7,422 nt of DNA from an uncultured Erysipelotrichaceae bacterium (GCA_905201565.1 CAJKOS010000089.1:1-7422), one strand, 5' to 3'. Numbered from the stretch's first letter, positions 1 through 7,088 are shown. A program made the numbers and translations. The notes: generated by a model not told the origin, from the letters alone.

Positions 1-436
1 TCAGACGGACGCCCGCTTTTTTAAACATGAACCGCGCTGCCACACTGGAATCCGTATCGTGGTATTTATCGCTGTAGTACACCACTTCCGAGATGCCAGA
101 CTGGATGATGGCCTTGGCACATTCATTGCATGGGAACAGGGAAACATAGATCGTACAGCCGGAAACAGGCCATTTGGAATTGAGGATGGCATTGAGTTCG
201 GCATGGACGACAAAGGCATATTTGCTGTCGAGCACTTCTCCTTCCCTCTCCCAGGGAAATTCATCATCTGAGCAGCCCTTCGGCATACCATTGTAACCAA
301 CCGAAACCACCCTGTGGTTTTCATCCACAATCGCAGCACCCACCTGGGTGTTGGGATCTTTTGAACGCAGTGCTGAAAGATGGGCAAGACCCATAAAATA
401 CTCATCCCAGCTTAATACATTTTCTCTTTTACTCAT
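1..436 (-). CDS. dCMP deaminase (deoxycytidylate deaminase), 3' end cut by window
   Basis: Zinc-dependent enzyme expected to deaminate dCMP to dUMP in the cytosol, feeding thymidylate synthesis. I translated it by hand: 145 residues are in the window and the frame runs off the left edge. Visible motifs are the zinc and catalytic H78-A-E80, and the second zinc site P102-C103-N-E-C106. [12 protein letters not shown] (48-59) and SDKYHDTD (122-129) are also present and closely resemble the animal DCTD type as I remember it, more than the Bacillus ComEB type. Judged against that family, only a short C-terminal tail should be missing. The ATG at 436 has GGGAG just upstream and overlaps the rhomboid stop by 8 bases (ATGAGTAA), so it is the last visible gene of the operon. 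Another minus-strand ORF at 1-405 is a frame shadow of this gene. Confidence 0.93.
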   Translation of the reverse strand, partial: MSKRENVLSWDEYFMGLAHLSALRSKDPNTQVGAAIVDENHRVVSVGYNGMPKGCSDDEFPWEREGEVLDSKYAFVVHAELNAILNSKWPVSGCTIYVSLFPCNECAKAIIQSGISEVVYYSDKYHDTDSSVAARFMFKKAGVRL

Positions 437-1238
437 ATTCACTCCCTATGTATGTTTCCAATACATCTGTACCATATACATCATCGAGTTTGCGGGCAAG
501 CTGTTCACCATACTGGTCCAGTCCCATTTTCTGATATGTCTCTATCAGATTGATATCCGTTCCAAGGTAAATTGGCGTATTGCCCATTTCATAGCGTGTA
601 GTGGAAAGATAGCCCATACCCCCAAGGAATAACACCCCGGCAAGCAGCCAGTGCTTCCGCTTTGTTTCATCAAACCCCGGTATGAGGATTGCTGAGGTGA
701 CAAAACCAAACAGGAAGCCACCAAGGTGGGCAGTCCAGGAAACACCCGGCAGAAAGTTAATGAGCAGGTTGATGATCACCGTGCGCAATATGCTGTTCAT
801 CATCATCGGGTTCTGATACATCTTCGTTGCATAAACAAGATGCAGATACCAGGCAAACAAACCATAGATACCTGCTGACATGCCAACCGCAACAGAGGTG
901 TTATCTGCCACAAACACAAATAATGAACCACCAAGCACCGACATAAGAAAGACAACAGCAAACCGCAATGAACCACCCATGGATTCAAGAACCGTCCCGA
1001 GCGATAACAGGGAAAGGCAGTTGCACAAAAGATGCATAAACGAACCATGGACAAGAAGTACGGTAATCATTCGCCACCACTCTCCGGCAAGCACGAGCGG
1101 TTTGTAGTAGCCACCCATGAAGATCGCCTGTTCTGCCGTATTGGATAGTGGCAGAAACAGCCGCATGATCACCATCACAATACAGGTGATCACAATGAGT
1201 GACAAGGTCACTGCCGGTATTTTACCTATACGCTTCAT
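429..1238 (-). CDS. Rhomboid family intramembrane serine protease
   Basis: Predicted multi-pass membrane protease of 269 residues that would cleave transmembrane substrates within the bilayer. Hydrophobic segments lie at about 8-29, 55-86, 92-111, 115-136, 149-164, 169-188 and 195-212, the last being an extra C-terminal helix. A soluble tail of about 55 residues follows. The TM2 motif is H64...H69-LLC-N73, the nucleophile is S121 in GMSAG, and the partner is H171 in AHLGG. The usual GxSG is GxSA here, so the residue after the serine is Ala, followed by Gly. An upstream extension to 1328 is open, but I chose the ATG at 1238: GGAG lies 7 bases upstream, and the hydrophobic start fits the family. 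It overlaps the pseudouridine synthase end by 17 bases and the dCMP deaminase start by 8. Family is secure; activity and substrate are unknown. Confidence 0.9.
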   Translation of the reverse strand: MKRIGKIPAVTLSLIVITCIVMVIMRLFLPLSNTAEQAIFMGGYYKPLVLAGEWWRMITVLLVHGSFMHLLCNCLSLLSLGTVLESMGGSLRFAVVFLMSVLGGSLFVFVADNTSVAVGMSAGIYGLFAWYLHLVYATKMYQNPMMMNSILRTVIINLLINFLPGVSWTAHLGGFLFGFVTSAILIPGFDETKRKHWLLAGVLFLGGMGYLSTTRYEMGNTPIYLGTDINLIETYQKMGLDQYGEQLARKLDDVYGTDVLETYIGSEYE

Positions 1239-2142
1239 CCTGTTTCTCCAGCATGGAAAGCAATTCCTTGAAATAGTCAGGAAGCGGTGCTTCAAAGACC
1301 ATGGTCTCATGAGTTGAAGGATGTACAAGCGTCAGCCGGTAAGCATGCAATACCTGTCCCTGTGTATCCATGAGCTTGCACTTTCTGCCATACTTTTCAT
1401 CCCCCATGACCGGATGACCACAATACTTCATATGGACGCGGATCTGGTGTGTTCTTCCTGTTTCCAGGGAACATTCGATATAGGTGGCATCGTGGAATCT
1501 CTCCAATACCCGGAAGTGGGTGCGGGCAGGTTTGCTGTTGACATCGGTCACAGCCATCTTCTGCCGATCACGCCGATCCCTTCCAATCGGGGCATCCACA
1601 ACAGCCGCATCGCTTTCCAATACACCATTTACAATTGCCCGGTATTCCCTGTGGCATGTCTTATCGGAAAGCTGGCGGGCAATTTCACGATGTGCTGCAT
1701 CATTTTTGCACACGACAAGACATCCGGTCGTATCCTTATCAATGCGGTGGACAATACCCGGTCTGATCACCCCGTTAATGCCGGAAAGATCTTTGCAATG
1801 GTAGAGCAGTGCATTGACAAGGGTACCGCTGTAAATACCAGGAGAAGGATGAACGATCATTCCCTTTGGCTTATTGATGACAATGATGTCATGGTCTTCA
1901 TACAGGATATCGAGGGGAATGTTTTCCGCCTCTACCTTCAGTTCTTCATTTTCCGGTATATCCGCCTCAATGGCATCACCAAAAGATACCTTGAAACTGC
2001 TTTTGACAGCTTTGCCATTGACTTTTACCAGTCCGTTATCACACATTTCCTGTACACGGGTACGGGACAATTCACTGACCTCGCTGAGGTAGCGGTCAAT
2101 GCGGAGTGGTTGTTCATTTTCCGCAATATAGTTTTCTATCAT
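1222..2142 (-). CDS. RluD/YlyB-family 23S rRNA pseudouridine synthase
   Basis: Converts specific uridines in RNA to pseudouridine, most likely in 23S rRNA as for the RluA/RluD family. The 306 residues are the normal length. An N-terminal S4 RNA-binding domain spans about 13-60 (RIDRYLSE...VKVNGK). The catalytic domain follows, with the signature HRIDKDTTG (132-140); D135 is the expected catalytic aspartate. NKPKGMIVHP (90-99) and ETGRTHQIRVH (227-237) are typical of the fold. The ATG at 2142 forms an ATGA overlap with the lspA stop. Its AGGAGG ribosome site lies inside the last Glu codons of lspA, 7 bases upstream, pointing to translational coupling. The lspA-pseudouridine synthase order is common in Bacillota (lspA-ylyB in Bacillus). 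The exact target uridines cannot be assigned from sequence. Confidence 0.95.
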   Translation of the reverse strand: MIENYIAENEQPLRIDRYLSEVSELSRTRVQEMCDNGLVKVNGKAVKSSFKVSFGDAIEADIPENEELKVEAENIPLDILYEDHDIIVINKPKGMIVHPSPGIYSGTLVNALLYHCKDLSGINGVIRPGIVHRIDKDTTGCLVVCKNDAAHREIARQLSDKTCHREYRAIVNGVLESDAAVVDAPIGRDRRDRQKMAVTDVNSKPARTHFRVLERFHDATYIECSLETGRTHQIRVHMKYCGHPVMGDEKYGRKCKLMDTQGQVLHAYRLTLVHPSTHETMVFEAPLPDYFKELLSMLEKQDEAYR

Positions 2143-2585
2143 TGATGTTCCTCCTCAAGAAAAGCCGCCAGAACCAATAGTCCAACACCAACACACAGGG
2201 CGATGTCCGCAATATTAAACACCGGAAAGTCATAGCCAAAGATATAGAAATGCAAAAAGTCACGCACATATTGTAAAAACAGGCGGTCAACCATATTGCC
2301 GGCTGCCCCTCCTGCCATCAGGGCGACTGATACAAGGGTCAGACCCTTTGGCTTTTTGACAACGATGTACCACAACATCACCCCTACCGCAACAGCAGAG
2401 ATCAATGTCAGTACCCCGGTCATATCACTGAACATCGACCAGGCAGCACCGGTATTTTTGACATAGGTGAGATAGAAGAAATCACGGATAATTTCTACAT
2501 CCTGCAAAGCAGACACATGCTGGATGAGAAGTTTGCTGAGCTGATCTGCAATAAGCACAATGGCCGCAATCACAATTCCCATCAT
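2139..2585 (-). CDS. lspA: Lipoprotein signal peptidase (signal peptidase II)
   Basis: Membrane aspartyl protease that removes the signal peptide from prolipoproteins after diacylglyceryl addition by Lgt. The 148 residues fit the family, with four hydrophobic segments near 3-20, 57-76, 85-100 and 124-144. All family motifs are visible: D14-QLSK (DxxSK-like), NTGAAWS (44-50), GNMVDR with catalytic D100, VRDF (107-110), and FNIAD with catalytic D127. The start at 2585 forms an ATGA overlap with the stop of the 169-residue gene. A second ATG follows directly, so the protein may begin at either Met. A GAGGTG ribosome site lies about 8 bases upstream of the first. It is the second gene of the operon and its stop overlaps the pseudouridine synthase start. 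Confidence 0.97.
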   Translation of the reverse strand: MMGIVIAAIVLIADQLSKLLIQHVSALQDVEIIRDFFYLTYVKNTGAAWSMFSDMTGVLTLISAVAVGVMLWYIVVKKPKGLTLVSVALMAGGAAGNMVDRLFLQYVRDFLHFYIFGYDFPVFNIADIALCVGVGLLVLAAFLEEEHQ

Positions 2586-3091
2586 TTCTTCACCACCTCT
2601 TTGAACAAGGCAAAGGTTTCAAATTCATATGGTTCATAGCGCATGCTGTTTTTCTCATAGGCATGATCAAAATCCGCAATGCTGTAATCCTGTGTCAGCC
2701 TTTCCTTCAGCTTTGCCTTCAACACAGTGCTGTTTCCATGAGAAAACATGCCCTCACGCACATAGTCAACCGTACCATCTTCTTCAAGAAGCACCACTTC
2801 AAACCCATAGTCCTTATCACCATCAAGGGACCCCACAAGTTCATCATCTGCCTCTTTCATGCAGAATGGAATATCACTGCATTCGAGACAATCATCAATC
2901 GCAATGAGGAACAGATCCAGAATACCCTTCTCTACAAACTGGATGACCACATCATTTTTCTTTGCGGCCTTTCTTTCTCCTTTGGACCAGAGTCTGTCCT
3001 TGATCATAAACAGAAACGTATTGTTTCTGAAATCGAGCCAGATGCCATCCGCATCCGCATTTACTTTTTCACCAATCTTATAAATACTCAT
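2582..3091 (-). CDS. Hypothetical protein, 169 residues, first gene of the lspA operon
   Basis: I do not recognise this protein. It is soluble-looking, with no signal peptide or membrane segment, and is rich in acidic residues and lysine. There is a cysteine cluster at C68-x2-C71-x5-C77 (DDCLECSDIPFC), which could bind a metal but matches no zinc-finger spacing I know. The middle contains an acidic stretch, EADDELVGSLDGDKD (80-94). The ATG at 3091 is the only plausible start: no in-frame ATG, GTG or TTG with a ribosome site follows nearby. However, no Shine-Dalgarno sequence precedes it. A promoter-like extended -10 lies about 10 bases upstream, so translation may be leaderless. Codon use looks like its neighbours, and the ATGA overlap with lspA supports it as a real gene. 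Function unknown; its place suggests only co-expression with lspA. Confidence 0.85.
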   Translation of the reverse strand: MSIYKIGEKVNADADGIWLDFRNNTFLFMIKDRLWSKGERKAAKKNDVVIQFVEKGILDLFLIAIDDCLECSDIPFCMKEADDELVGSLDGDKDYGFEVVLLEEDGTVDYVREGMFSHGNSTVLKAKLKERLTQDYSIADFDHAYEKNSMRYEPYEFETFALFKEVVKK

Positions 3092-3100
3092 AACACAGGC

Positions 3101-3109
3101 ATTTTAGCA
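3101..3109 (-). promoter_or_regulatory. Extended -10 promoter candidate for the five-gene operon
   Basis: On the minus strand the sequence reads TGCTAAAAT, which is TG-N followed by TAAAAT, one mismatch from the TATAAT consensus. The -35 position falls in the T-run of the preceding terminator and is poor (TTTTTT), as is often tolerated with extended -10 sites. Transcription would start around 3094, only a few bases before the ATG at 3091. Confidence 0.45.
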
Positions 3110-3120
3110 TACTAATGCAA

Positions 3121-3150
3121 AAGAAAAAAATGACTTCACGAAGAAGTCAT
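3121..3150 (-). terminator. Intrinsic terminator after the TSCPD gene
   Basis: The stem pairs 3130-3137 (ATGACTTC) with 3143-3150 (GAAGTCAT) around a 5-base loop. On the minus strand it is followed by seven T (3130-3124, overlapping the base of the stem), then CTT. The TSCPD gene stop codon at 3147-3149 lies inside the stem. It separates that gene from the lspA operon. Confidence 0.8.
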
Positions 3151-3398
3151 CCCTGGTATGCCTTCAGGGCACGGGCAATCTGATCCGGGCAGGATGTAGG
3201 CTTCATACCGCAATGAATGCCTTCAAGGCGGCTGATCACCTCATCGATCTTCTGTCCTTTGCACAAAGAGCAGATACCTTTCAGGTTACCATTGCAGCCA
3301 CCGATCACCTGCATGGAATCAATCGTATTATCATCATTGATCTCAAAGATCATCTGTCTTGAGCATACACCGCTCGGTGTATATTCATAATGTTTCAT
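3147..3398 (-). CDS. TSCPD-domain protein (TIGR03905-like)
   Basis: Small cysteine-rich protein of 83 residues, the usual size for the TIGR03905-type TSCPD family. The domain name motif appears as TSCPD at 68-72, followed by QIARAL. Further cysteines are C12, C35, the C43-x2-C46 pair and C63, so metal binding is plausible. TSCPD domains also occur at the end of some class II ribonucleotide reductases, but the role of the stand-alone form is not known to me. The reading frame is open to 3440, but GGAGG at 3411-3407 fixes the start at ATG 3398 (8-base gap) or the adjacent ATG 3401 (5-base gap, 84 residues). It appears to be a single-gene unit, divergent from the helicase and ended by its own terminator. 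Confidence 0.88.
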   Translation of the reverse strand: MKHYEYTPSGVCSRQMIFEINDDNTIDSMQVIGGCNGNLKGICSLCKGQKIDEVISRLEGIHCGMKPTSCPDQIARALKAYQG

Positions 3399-3401
3399 CA
3401 T

Positions 3402-3495
3402 GCTGTCCTCCTCAAACATACGATATCCTACCATAGACAAAAGGCATTGGAAAAGAAAAATGACTTTCTATCCATTTTGTGATACCCTCGTGCAT
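3402..3495. promoter_or_regulatory. Divergent intergenic region between TSCPD gene and helicase
   Basis: This gap should hold both divergent promoters, but neither is clear. For the plus strand, TAGACA at 3434-3439 is a fair -35 (5 of 6), with AAAAAT at 3456-3461 as a weak -10 after 16 bases. For the minus strand, TATGGT at 3437-3432 is a possible -10 without a good -35. I see no riboswitch-like structure or long inverted repeat. Confidence 0.25.
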
Positions 3496-4581
3496 ATGGA
3501 AATCAAAGAACTTAATGAACCATTGCAGAAAGCACTGCAAAACATGCACATAGAATCCCTGTCCGAAGTACAGCAATGCATTCCGGATATCCTGGAAGGT
3601 AAAGATATCACAGTACAGGCACCTACTGGTTCTGGCAAGACACTTGCTTACCTTTTGCCAGTATTACAGCAGCTTGAACCACAAGGGAAAGGAAAACACT
3701 TTCCAAAAGCCCTCATCCTTGTACCGACAAGAGAACTTGCCTTACAGACAGCCGATACGGCAAGAGCACTCCTTTCCACCCAGGAAGGCATCCGCACTGC
3801 GGTATTGACAGGTGGTGTGGATATACAGGTACAGATCCGCTCCTTTTCCAAAGGAACAGATATTGTCATCGCAACCCCGGCAAGGCTGTTGGACCACCTG
3901 CGCCGTCATACCTTCAAACCAAAACTGTGCACAACACTAGTCCTCGATGAAGCGGATGTCATGTTATCCATGGGCTTTAAAGAAGATGTACTACACGTTT
4001 GTGAAGCACTTCCTGAGCACCAGACGCTCCTTTTCTCAGCCACGTATCCACAAGAGATCGAAACACTTCTTGCAGAATTAAACCTCACAAATGCAGAAAG
4101 ATTTATCATCGAACAATCAAAGATGCTCGAACGGAAAACAGACTTCCGTTTCTATGATGTGAAGAAGGAAGGCAAAAAGAAACTTCTGTTATCCTTGTTG
4201 AGAAAGCGGCGGAAGAAGACACTCATTTTCGTCAACACAAGAAACGATGTCAACGCCCTGACAGCCTTCCTTCAGAAATCCCATTATCAGGTGGAAGGAT
4301 TGCACAGTGAAGTGGATCAGAAGAACAGAAAGATGGTCATGCACAACTTCCGCAATGGGCAATTGCCACTGCTTGTCGCAACGGATATCGCATCCCGTGG
4401 TATTGATATCAAAGATATCGACATCATCCTCTATGACCTTCCACAAACAGATGAGGACCTCATCCATCGCACTGGCCGCACATCCCGTGCCAACACACAG
4501 GGAACCTGTATCCTGTTCATCACAAAAGAAGACGCAAAGCGCAAAGACCATATACAACAACTGTTAGAAAAAAAGGGGTGA
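3496..4581 (+). CDS. DEAD-box ATP-dependent RNA helicase, compact form
   Basis: ATP-dependent RNA-unwinding enzyme, likely acting in ribosome assembly or RNA turnover. The 361 residues carry the full motif set: Q-motif glutamine in SLSEVQ (21-26), motif I APTGSGKT (42-49), Ia VPTREL (76-81), Ib TPARLLD (127-133), II DEAD (151-154), III SAT (181-183), IV LIFVNT (243-248), V ATDIASRGIDI (295-305) and VI HRTGRTSR (324-331). It ends soon after the second RecA-like domain, so it lacks the basic C-terminal tail of CshA-type helicases. I chose ATG 3496 because MEIKELNEPLQKAL matches the usual family start. No ribosome site precedes it. ATG 3460, with purine-rich GGAAAAG upstream, is the alternative and would add 12 residues. 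The stop codon lies in the shared terminator hairpin. Confidence 0.93.
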   Translation: MEIKELNEPLQKALQNMHIESLSEVQQCIPDILEGKDITVQAPTGSGKTLAYLLPVLQQLEPQGKGKHFPKALILVPTRELALQTADTARALLSTQEGIRTAVLTGGVDIQVQIRSFSKGTDIVIATPARLLDHLRRHTFKPKLCTTLVLDEADVMLSMGFKEDVLHVCEALPEHQTLLFSATYPQEIETLLAELNLTNAERFIIEQSKMLERKTDFRFYDVKKEGKKKLLLSLLRKRRKKTLIFVNTRNDVNALTAFLQKSHYQVEGLHSEVDQKNRKMVMHNFRNGQLPLLVATDIASRGIDIKDIDIILYDLPQTDEDLIHRTGRTSRANTQGTCILFITKEDAKRKDHIQQLLEKKG

Positions 4582-4614
4582 AAACCTATGTCAACCAGGT
4601 TTTCATCCCCTTTT
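4571..4614. terminator. Bidirectional terminator between helicase and rubrerythrin
   Basis: GGGG at 4575-4578 plus 4579-4587 (TGAAAACCT) pair with 4597-4605 (AGGTTTTCA) and CCCC at 4607-4610, with one bulged T at 4606 and a 9-base loop. Flanking AAAA (4571-4574) and TTTT (4611-4614) extend the stem. The plus strand is followed by TTTTCATT and the minus strand by seven T, so it can stop both converging transcripts. The helicase stop codon is within the stem. Confidence 0.85.
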
Positions 4615-4619
4615 CATTC

Positions 4620-5162
4620 TCAATAGTTTTCCTTCTTGACTTCGAAGTAAGCACGTGGATGTGCACATACCGGGCAGACTTCCGGAGCTTCCTTGGAAAC
4701 AACGGTATATCCGCAGTTGCGGCACTGCCATGTAACTTCATCCTTCTTGACGAAGACTTCACCGTTGGTGAGGTTTTCAAGAAGCTTCTTATAACGTGTT
4801 TCATGTTCTGCTTCAACAGAAGCTACACCTCTGAACTGGCGGGCAATTTCTGTGAAACCTTCTTCATCCGCCACTTCAGCGAATTCCTTGTACATTTCTG
4901 TCCATTCATAGTTTTCGCCTTCAGCAGCCTGTACGAGGTTGTCAGCTGTGTCATGGATTGCGCCACCCTGCAGAAGCTTGAACCACAACTTTGCATGTTC
5001 TTTTTCGTTCAATGCTGTTTCCTGGAAGATAGCTGCGATCTGCTCATATCCTTCCTTCTTTGCCTTGGAAGCAAAATAGTCATACTTGTTGCGTGCCTGG
5101 CTTTCACCTGCAAATGCTGTCTGCAGATTAGCCTCTGTCTTAGTTCCTTTAAGATCTTTCAT
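4620..5162 (-). CDS. Rubrerythrin
   Basis: Non-haem diiron peroxidase that reduces hydrogen peroxide to water in the cytosol of anaerobes, taking electrons through its rubredoxin centre. The 180 residues form an N-terminal ferritin-like four-helix domain (about 1-135) and a C-terminal rubredoxin-like domain (about 143-180). Likely diiron ligands include E20, E53-x2-H56 and E117-x2-H120, plus glutamates in YKEFAE (91-96). The Fe(Cys)4 site is C147-x2-C150 and C163-x2-C166. The start at 5162 has AAGGAG 8 bases upstream. It has its own promoter and terminator, so it looks like a single-gene unit. I see no PerR-type operator in the short upstream gap. Confidence 0.97.
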   Translation of the reverse strand: MKDLKGTKTEANLQTAFAGESQARNKYDYFASKAKKEGYEQIAAIFQETALNEKEHAKLWFKLLQGGAIHDTADNLVQAAEGENYEWTEMYKEFAEVADEEGFTEIARQFRGVASVEAEHETRYKKLLENLTNGEVFVKKDEVTWQCRNCGYTVVSKEAPEVCPVCAHPRAYFEVKKENY

Positions 5163-5188
5163 GATTACAAATCTCCTTCATTGCCCTT

Positions 5189-5217
5189 ATTCTACATCAT
5201 CAAATCAGCCGATTCAA
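5189..5217 (-). promoter_or_regulatory. Sigma-A type promoter of rubrerythrin
   Basis: On the minus strand, TTGAAT (5217-5212) and TAGAAT (5194-5189) are separated by exactly 17 bases. Transcription would start near 5182, leaving a leader of about 20 bases that contains AAGGAG. The -35 overlaps the stop codon of the hydrolase gene (5214-5216), and no terminator separates the two genes. Confidence 0.7.
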
Positions 5218-7076
5218 CTACATTGCCCGCCTTCTGTCAAAGCATATGTACCCTTATCAAGATCAATTTCTACCACTGTGCCATCTTCATACACAGCTCT
5301 TTGCCTTGTGCCCTCCCTGTTGAGCAAAGCAAAGTCCGTCATCCTGCAAAAGGCAATGCGTTCATGCAGCTTTTGTACCACATGACAGCGGGCGATATCA
5401 TTTCCAATATCGGATGGATCCCTTGCAAAGGCACCATCCACATCCGGATAAGCCCCTTCCCTGATCAGATATGGTGCACCACCATTGAGCAAGGCAAATA
5501 ACATATTGTCCCTGTCTTCAGTTTTATCCATGATCCAAGGCACGATGAGACAGTCATGATAGACAAGGGAAAACAGTGGTACCGGAATACCGGGTGCTGG
5601 AGTACCCGGTGGTAACATCTGTTCTTCATATGGTGCATAGTGGGCAAACACAAGATCCGTGACCGCCCAGTCAGAAACTTCTTCAGAACTGGAGAGGATG
5701 CCATTTGCCATAAGCCAGGCAAAGCATTGTCTTCTGTATTCATAGCAGTCTTTACGGCTCATGCGGTGGTATGGGTTATAGCACTCATCACCTTCATTGC
5801 ATGTAAAGACATCAAGATATGCCCCATCAAGGGTAATGCCGGCATTATGCATCAATGCAAAGTTTCGCCTTACATAGGATGGGGCAAGGCTTGCGCAGAG
5901 ATAGGATTGTTCTCCCCCTGCCCAGATTGCCTGTTCAAAGATCTTTCCATCTTCGAGCATGATCGCATTAGCTTCATCAAAGGAAGGTGCTTTCTTATAG
6001 TAATCCCGATACTGATCGTGAATACCAAACAGTCCACAGGTTTCATGCATCACATCTTCAAGCTTTTTCATACCTTCCCAGCCACCTGCTTCAATACAGG
6101 CCGGATAATAATCAGGATGGCAGTTATCATAGCCAGGTTCTGCCCAGCCATCGAGGTGCAGATACATCTTTGTTGCGCCAAGTTTCCGCAGCATCTGGAT
6201 TTCTTCTGCCCGCTTTGCAAAAGGGATGAGGGCAGCATTGTTTTCCGGATGTTCTGCATCGTAGAACCTTGATTCTTTCTGAACAACTGCCTTGATGCCA
6301 AAGTGGACAAAGGCACTGCCCACAAGGTCATTCACCTTTGGATTGCGCAATGCTTTTTCTTTGAGGGTGGTGAGCTTTCCCTGTTCTTTGACAAACTGTC
6401 GATAGATAGAACAAAGGCTTGCAATATCCGCATTATCCCTGAAGGTGTAGCGGATGATGCGCCGGTAGTCCATCTTTCCTAGTGTTGGTGTCATCCATTG
6501 TGACAATGCTGTACTGCCTTCCTCCTTATGTTCTGCCTTTACCCCGGCATCCCATGGCGTCAGTGAGATGGCGATATACCCTGCCTTCCTTTTGCCCTGG
6601 GCAAACCAGGGCATATAGCAGCCTGCGGTAAGAAACATGCCATCAAATGGCAGTGGTTTCAGTTCATTCTTCCATCCATAGGGAATGTACAACCCCTGCC
6701 GCAAAGGCAGAAGGGACCAGGAATCTTCTTCCTGTAATGTAAAGGATGCCGGCCAGTTCACCTTTTGGATCGCTTTGTCTTCCATCAGGGGAATCCATTC
6801 AAAATACACATCTTCACTTGTTGTATCAATGGATATGATGGTCGCAAATGAGAAGGCATTAAGCCACGTATAGCATGTGCGTATACCCTTTGCCGTACCG
6901 GTTTCATATTCTTGGGTTTCAATGGTATCCGCATCAGAAAAAGCAATTGTACCTTCTGCTGTTTCCAGCATTCCCTCTCCATCTGTGTCCCAATGGACAC
7001 CCTTGTGGATGATGGAAATAAGCTTTCCGGTATCTGTTGTTTCAATACATGTGTCTTTGACAATAATTTTATGCAT
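5214..7076 (-). CDS. Cytoplasmic glycoside hydrolase, GH101/GH129-like (DUF5696 group)
   Basis: Probable glycosidase of 620 residues without signal peptide or membrane segment, so it should act on imported sugars. The N-terminal 240 residues look like a beta-rich domain. A TIM-barrel-like middle follows with YLHLDGW (305-311), GIHDQYRDYY (351-360), TLDGAYLDVF (415-424) and SSSEEVSDW (462-470), and then a short beta-rich tail. D422 and E465 are my candidates for nucleophile and acid/base. Their 43-residue spacing equals what I recall for D435/E478 of the Bifidobacterium GH129 alpha-N-acetylgalactosaminidase, which is similar in length and also intracellular. Substrate is therefore inferred, not shown. 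The frame is open to 7109, but ATG 7076 has AAAGGA 5 bases upstream and fits a normal start. A terminator hairpin lies directly upstream. Confidence 0.65.
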   Translation of the reverse strand: MHKIIVKDTCIETTDTGKLISIIHKGVHWDTDGEGMLETAEGTIAFSDADTIETQEYETGTAKGIRTCYTWLNAFSFATIISIDTTSEDVYFEWIPLMEDKAIQKVNWPASFTLQEEDSWSLLPLRQGLYIPYGWKNELKPLPFDGMFLTAGCYMPWFAQGKRKAGYIAISLTPWDAGVKAEHKEEGSTALSQWMTPTLGKMDYRRIIRYTFRDNADIASLCSIYRQFVKEQGKLTTLKEKALRNPKVNDLVGSAFVHFGIKAVVQKESRFYDAEHPENNAALIPFAKRAEEIQMLRKLGATKMYLHLDGWAEPGYDNCHPDYYPACIEAGGWEGMKKLEDVMHETCGLFGIHDQYRDYYKKAPSFDEANAIMLEDGKIFEQAIWAGGEQSYLCASLAPSYVRRNFALMHNAGITLDGAYLDVFTCNEGDECYNPYHRMSRKDCYEYRRQCFAWLMANGILSSSEEVSDWAVTDLVFAHYAPYEEQMLPPGTPAPGIPVPLFSLVYHDCLIVPWIMDKTEDRDNMLFALLNGGAPYLIREGAYPDVDGAFARDPSDIGNDIARCHVVQKLHERIAFCRMTDFALLNREGTRQRAVYEDGTVVEIDLDKGTYALTEGGQCS

Positions 7077-7088
7077 AGCTGTCCTTTC

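Noticed and set aside
1..405. Minus-strand ORF (134 codons) at the left edge
   Set aside because: It is another frame of the dCMP deaminase gene; the true frame shows HAE and PCxxC motifs and simply runs off the edge.
1239..1328. Longer N-terminus of the rhomboid protein (299 residues)
   Set aside because: The extra 30 residues fall in the pseudouridine synthase coding sequence, are not family-like, and GGAG supports the ATG at 1238.
1321..2145. Long plus-strand ORF (274 codons) antisense to almost the whole pseudouridine synthase gene
   Set aside because: Its translation has no recognisable motif and no ribosome site; the minus-strand frame has complete family motifs. It is a shadow of the coding sequence.
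3091..3150. Possible small regulatory RNA or riboswitch between the lspA operon and the TSCPD gene
   Set aside because: The only structure is the short terminator hairpin; too little sequence remains for an aptamer.
3399..3440. Longer N-terminus of the TSCPD protein (97 residues)
   Set aside because: The strong GGAGG at 3407-3411 lies within this extension and points to the start at 3398 or 3401, matching the family length.
5163..5213. PerR-type operator before rubrerythrin
   Set aside because: No TTATAATNATTATAA-like palindrome is visible in the gap.
4578..5501. Long plus-strand ORF (307 codons) across rubrerythrin and the hydrolase 3' end
   Set aside because: It crosses a terminator, a promoter and two well-supported genes, and its protein is an unrecognisable Cys/Phe-rich sequence typical of antisense frames.
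5640..6272. Plus-strand ORF (210 codons) inside the hydrolase gene
   Set aside because: No ribosome site, no motif, and fully covered by the better-supported minus-strand gene.
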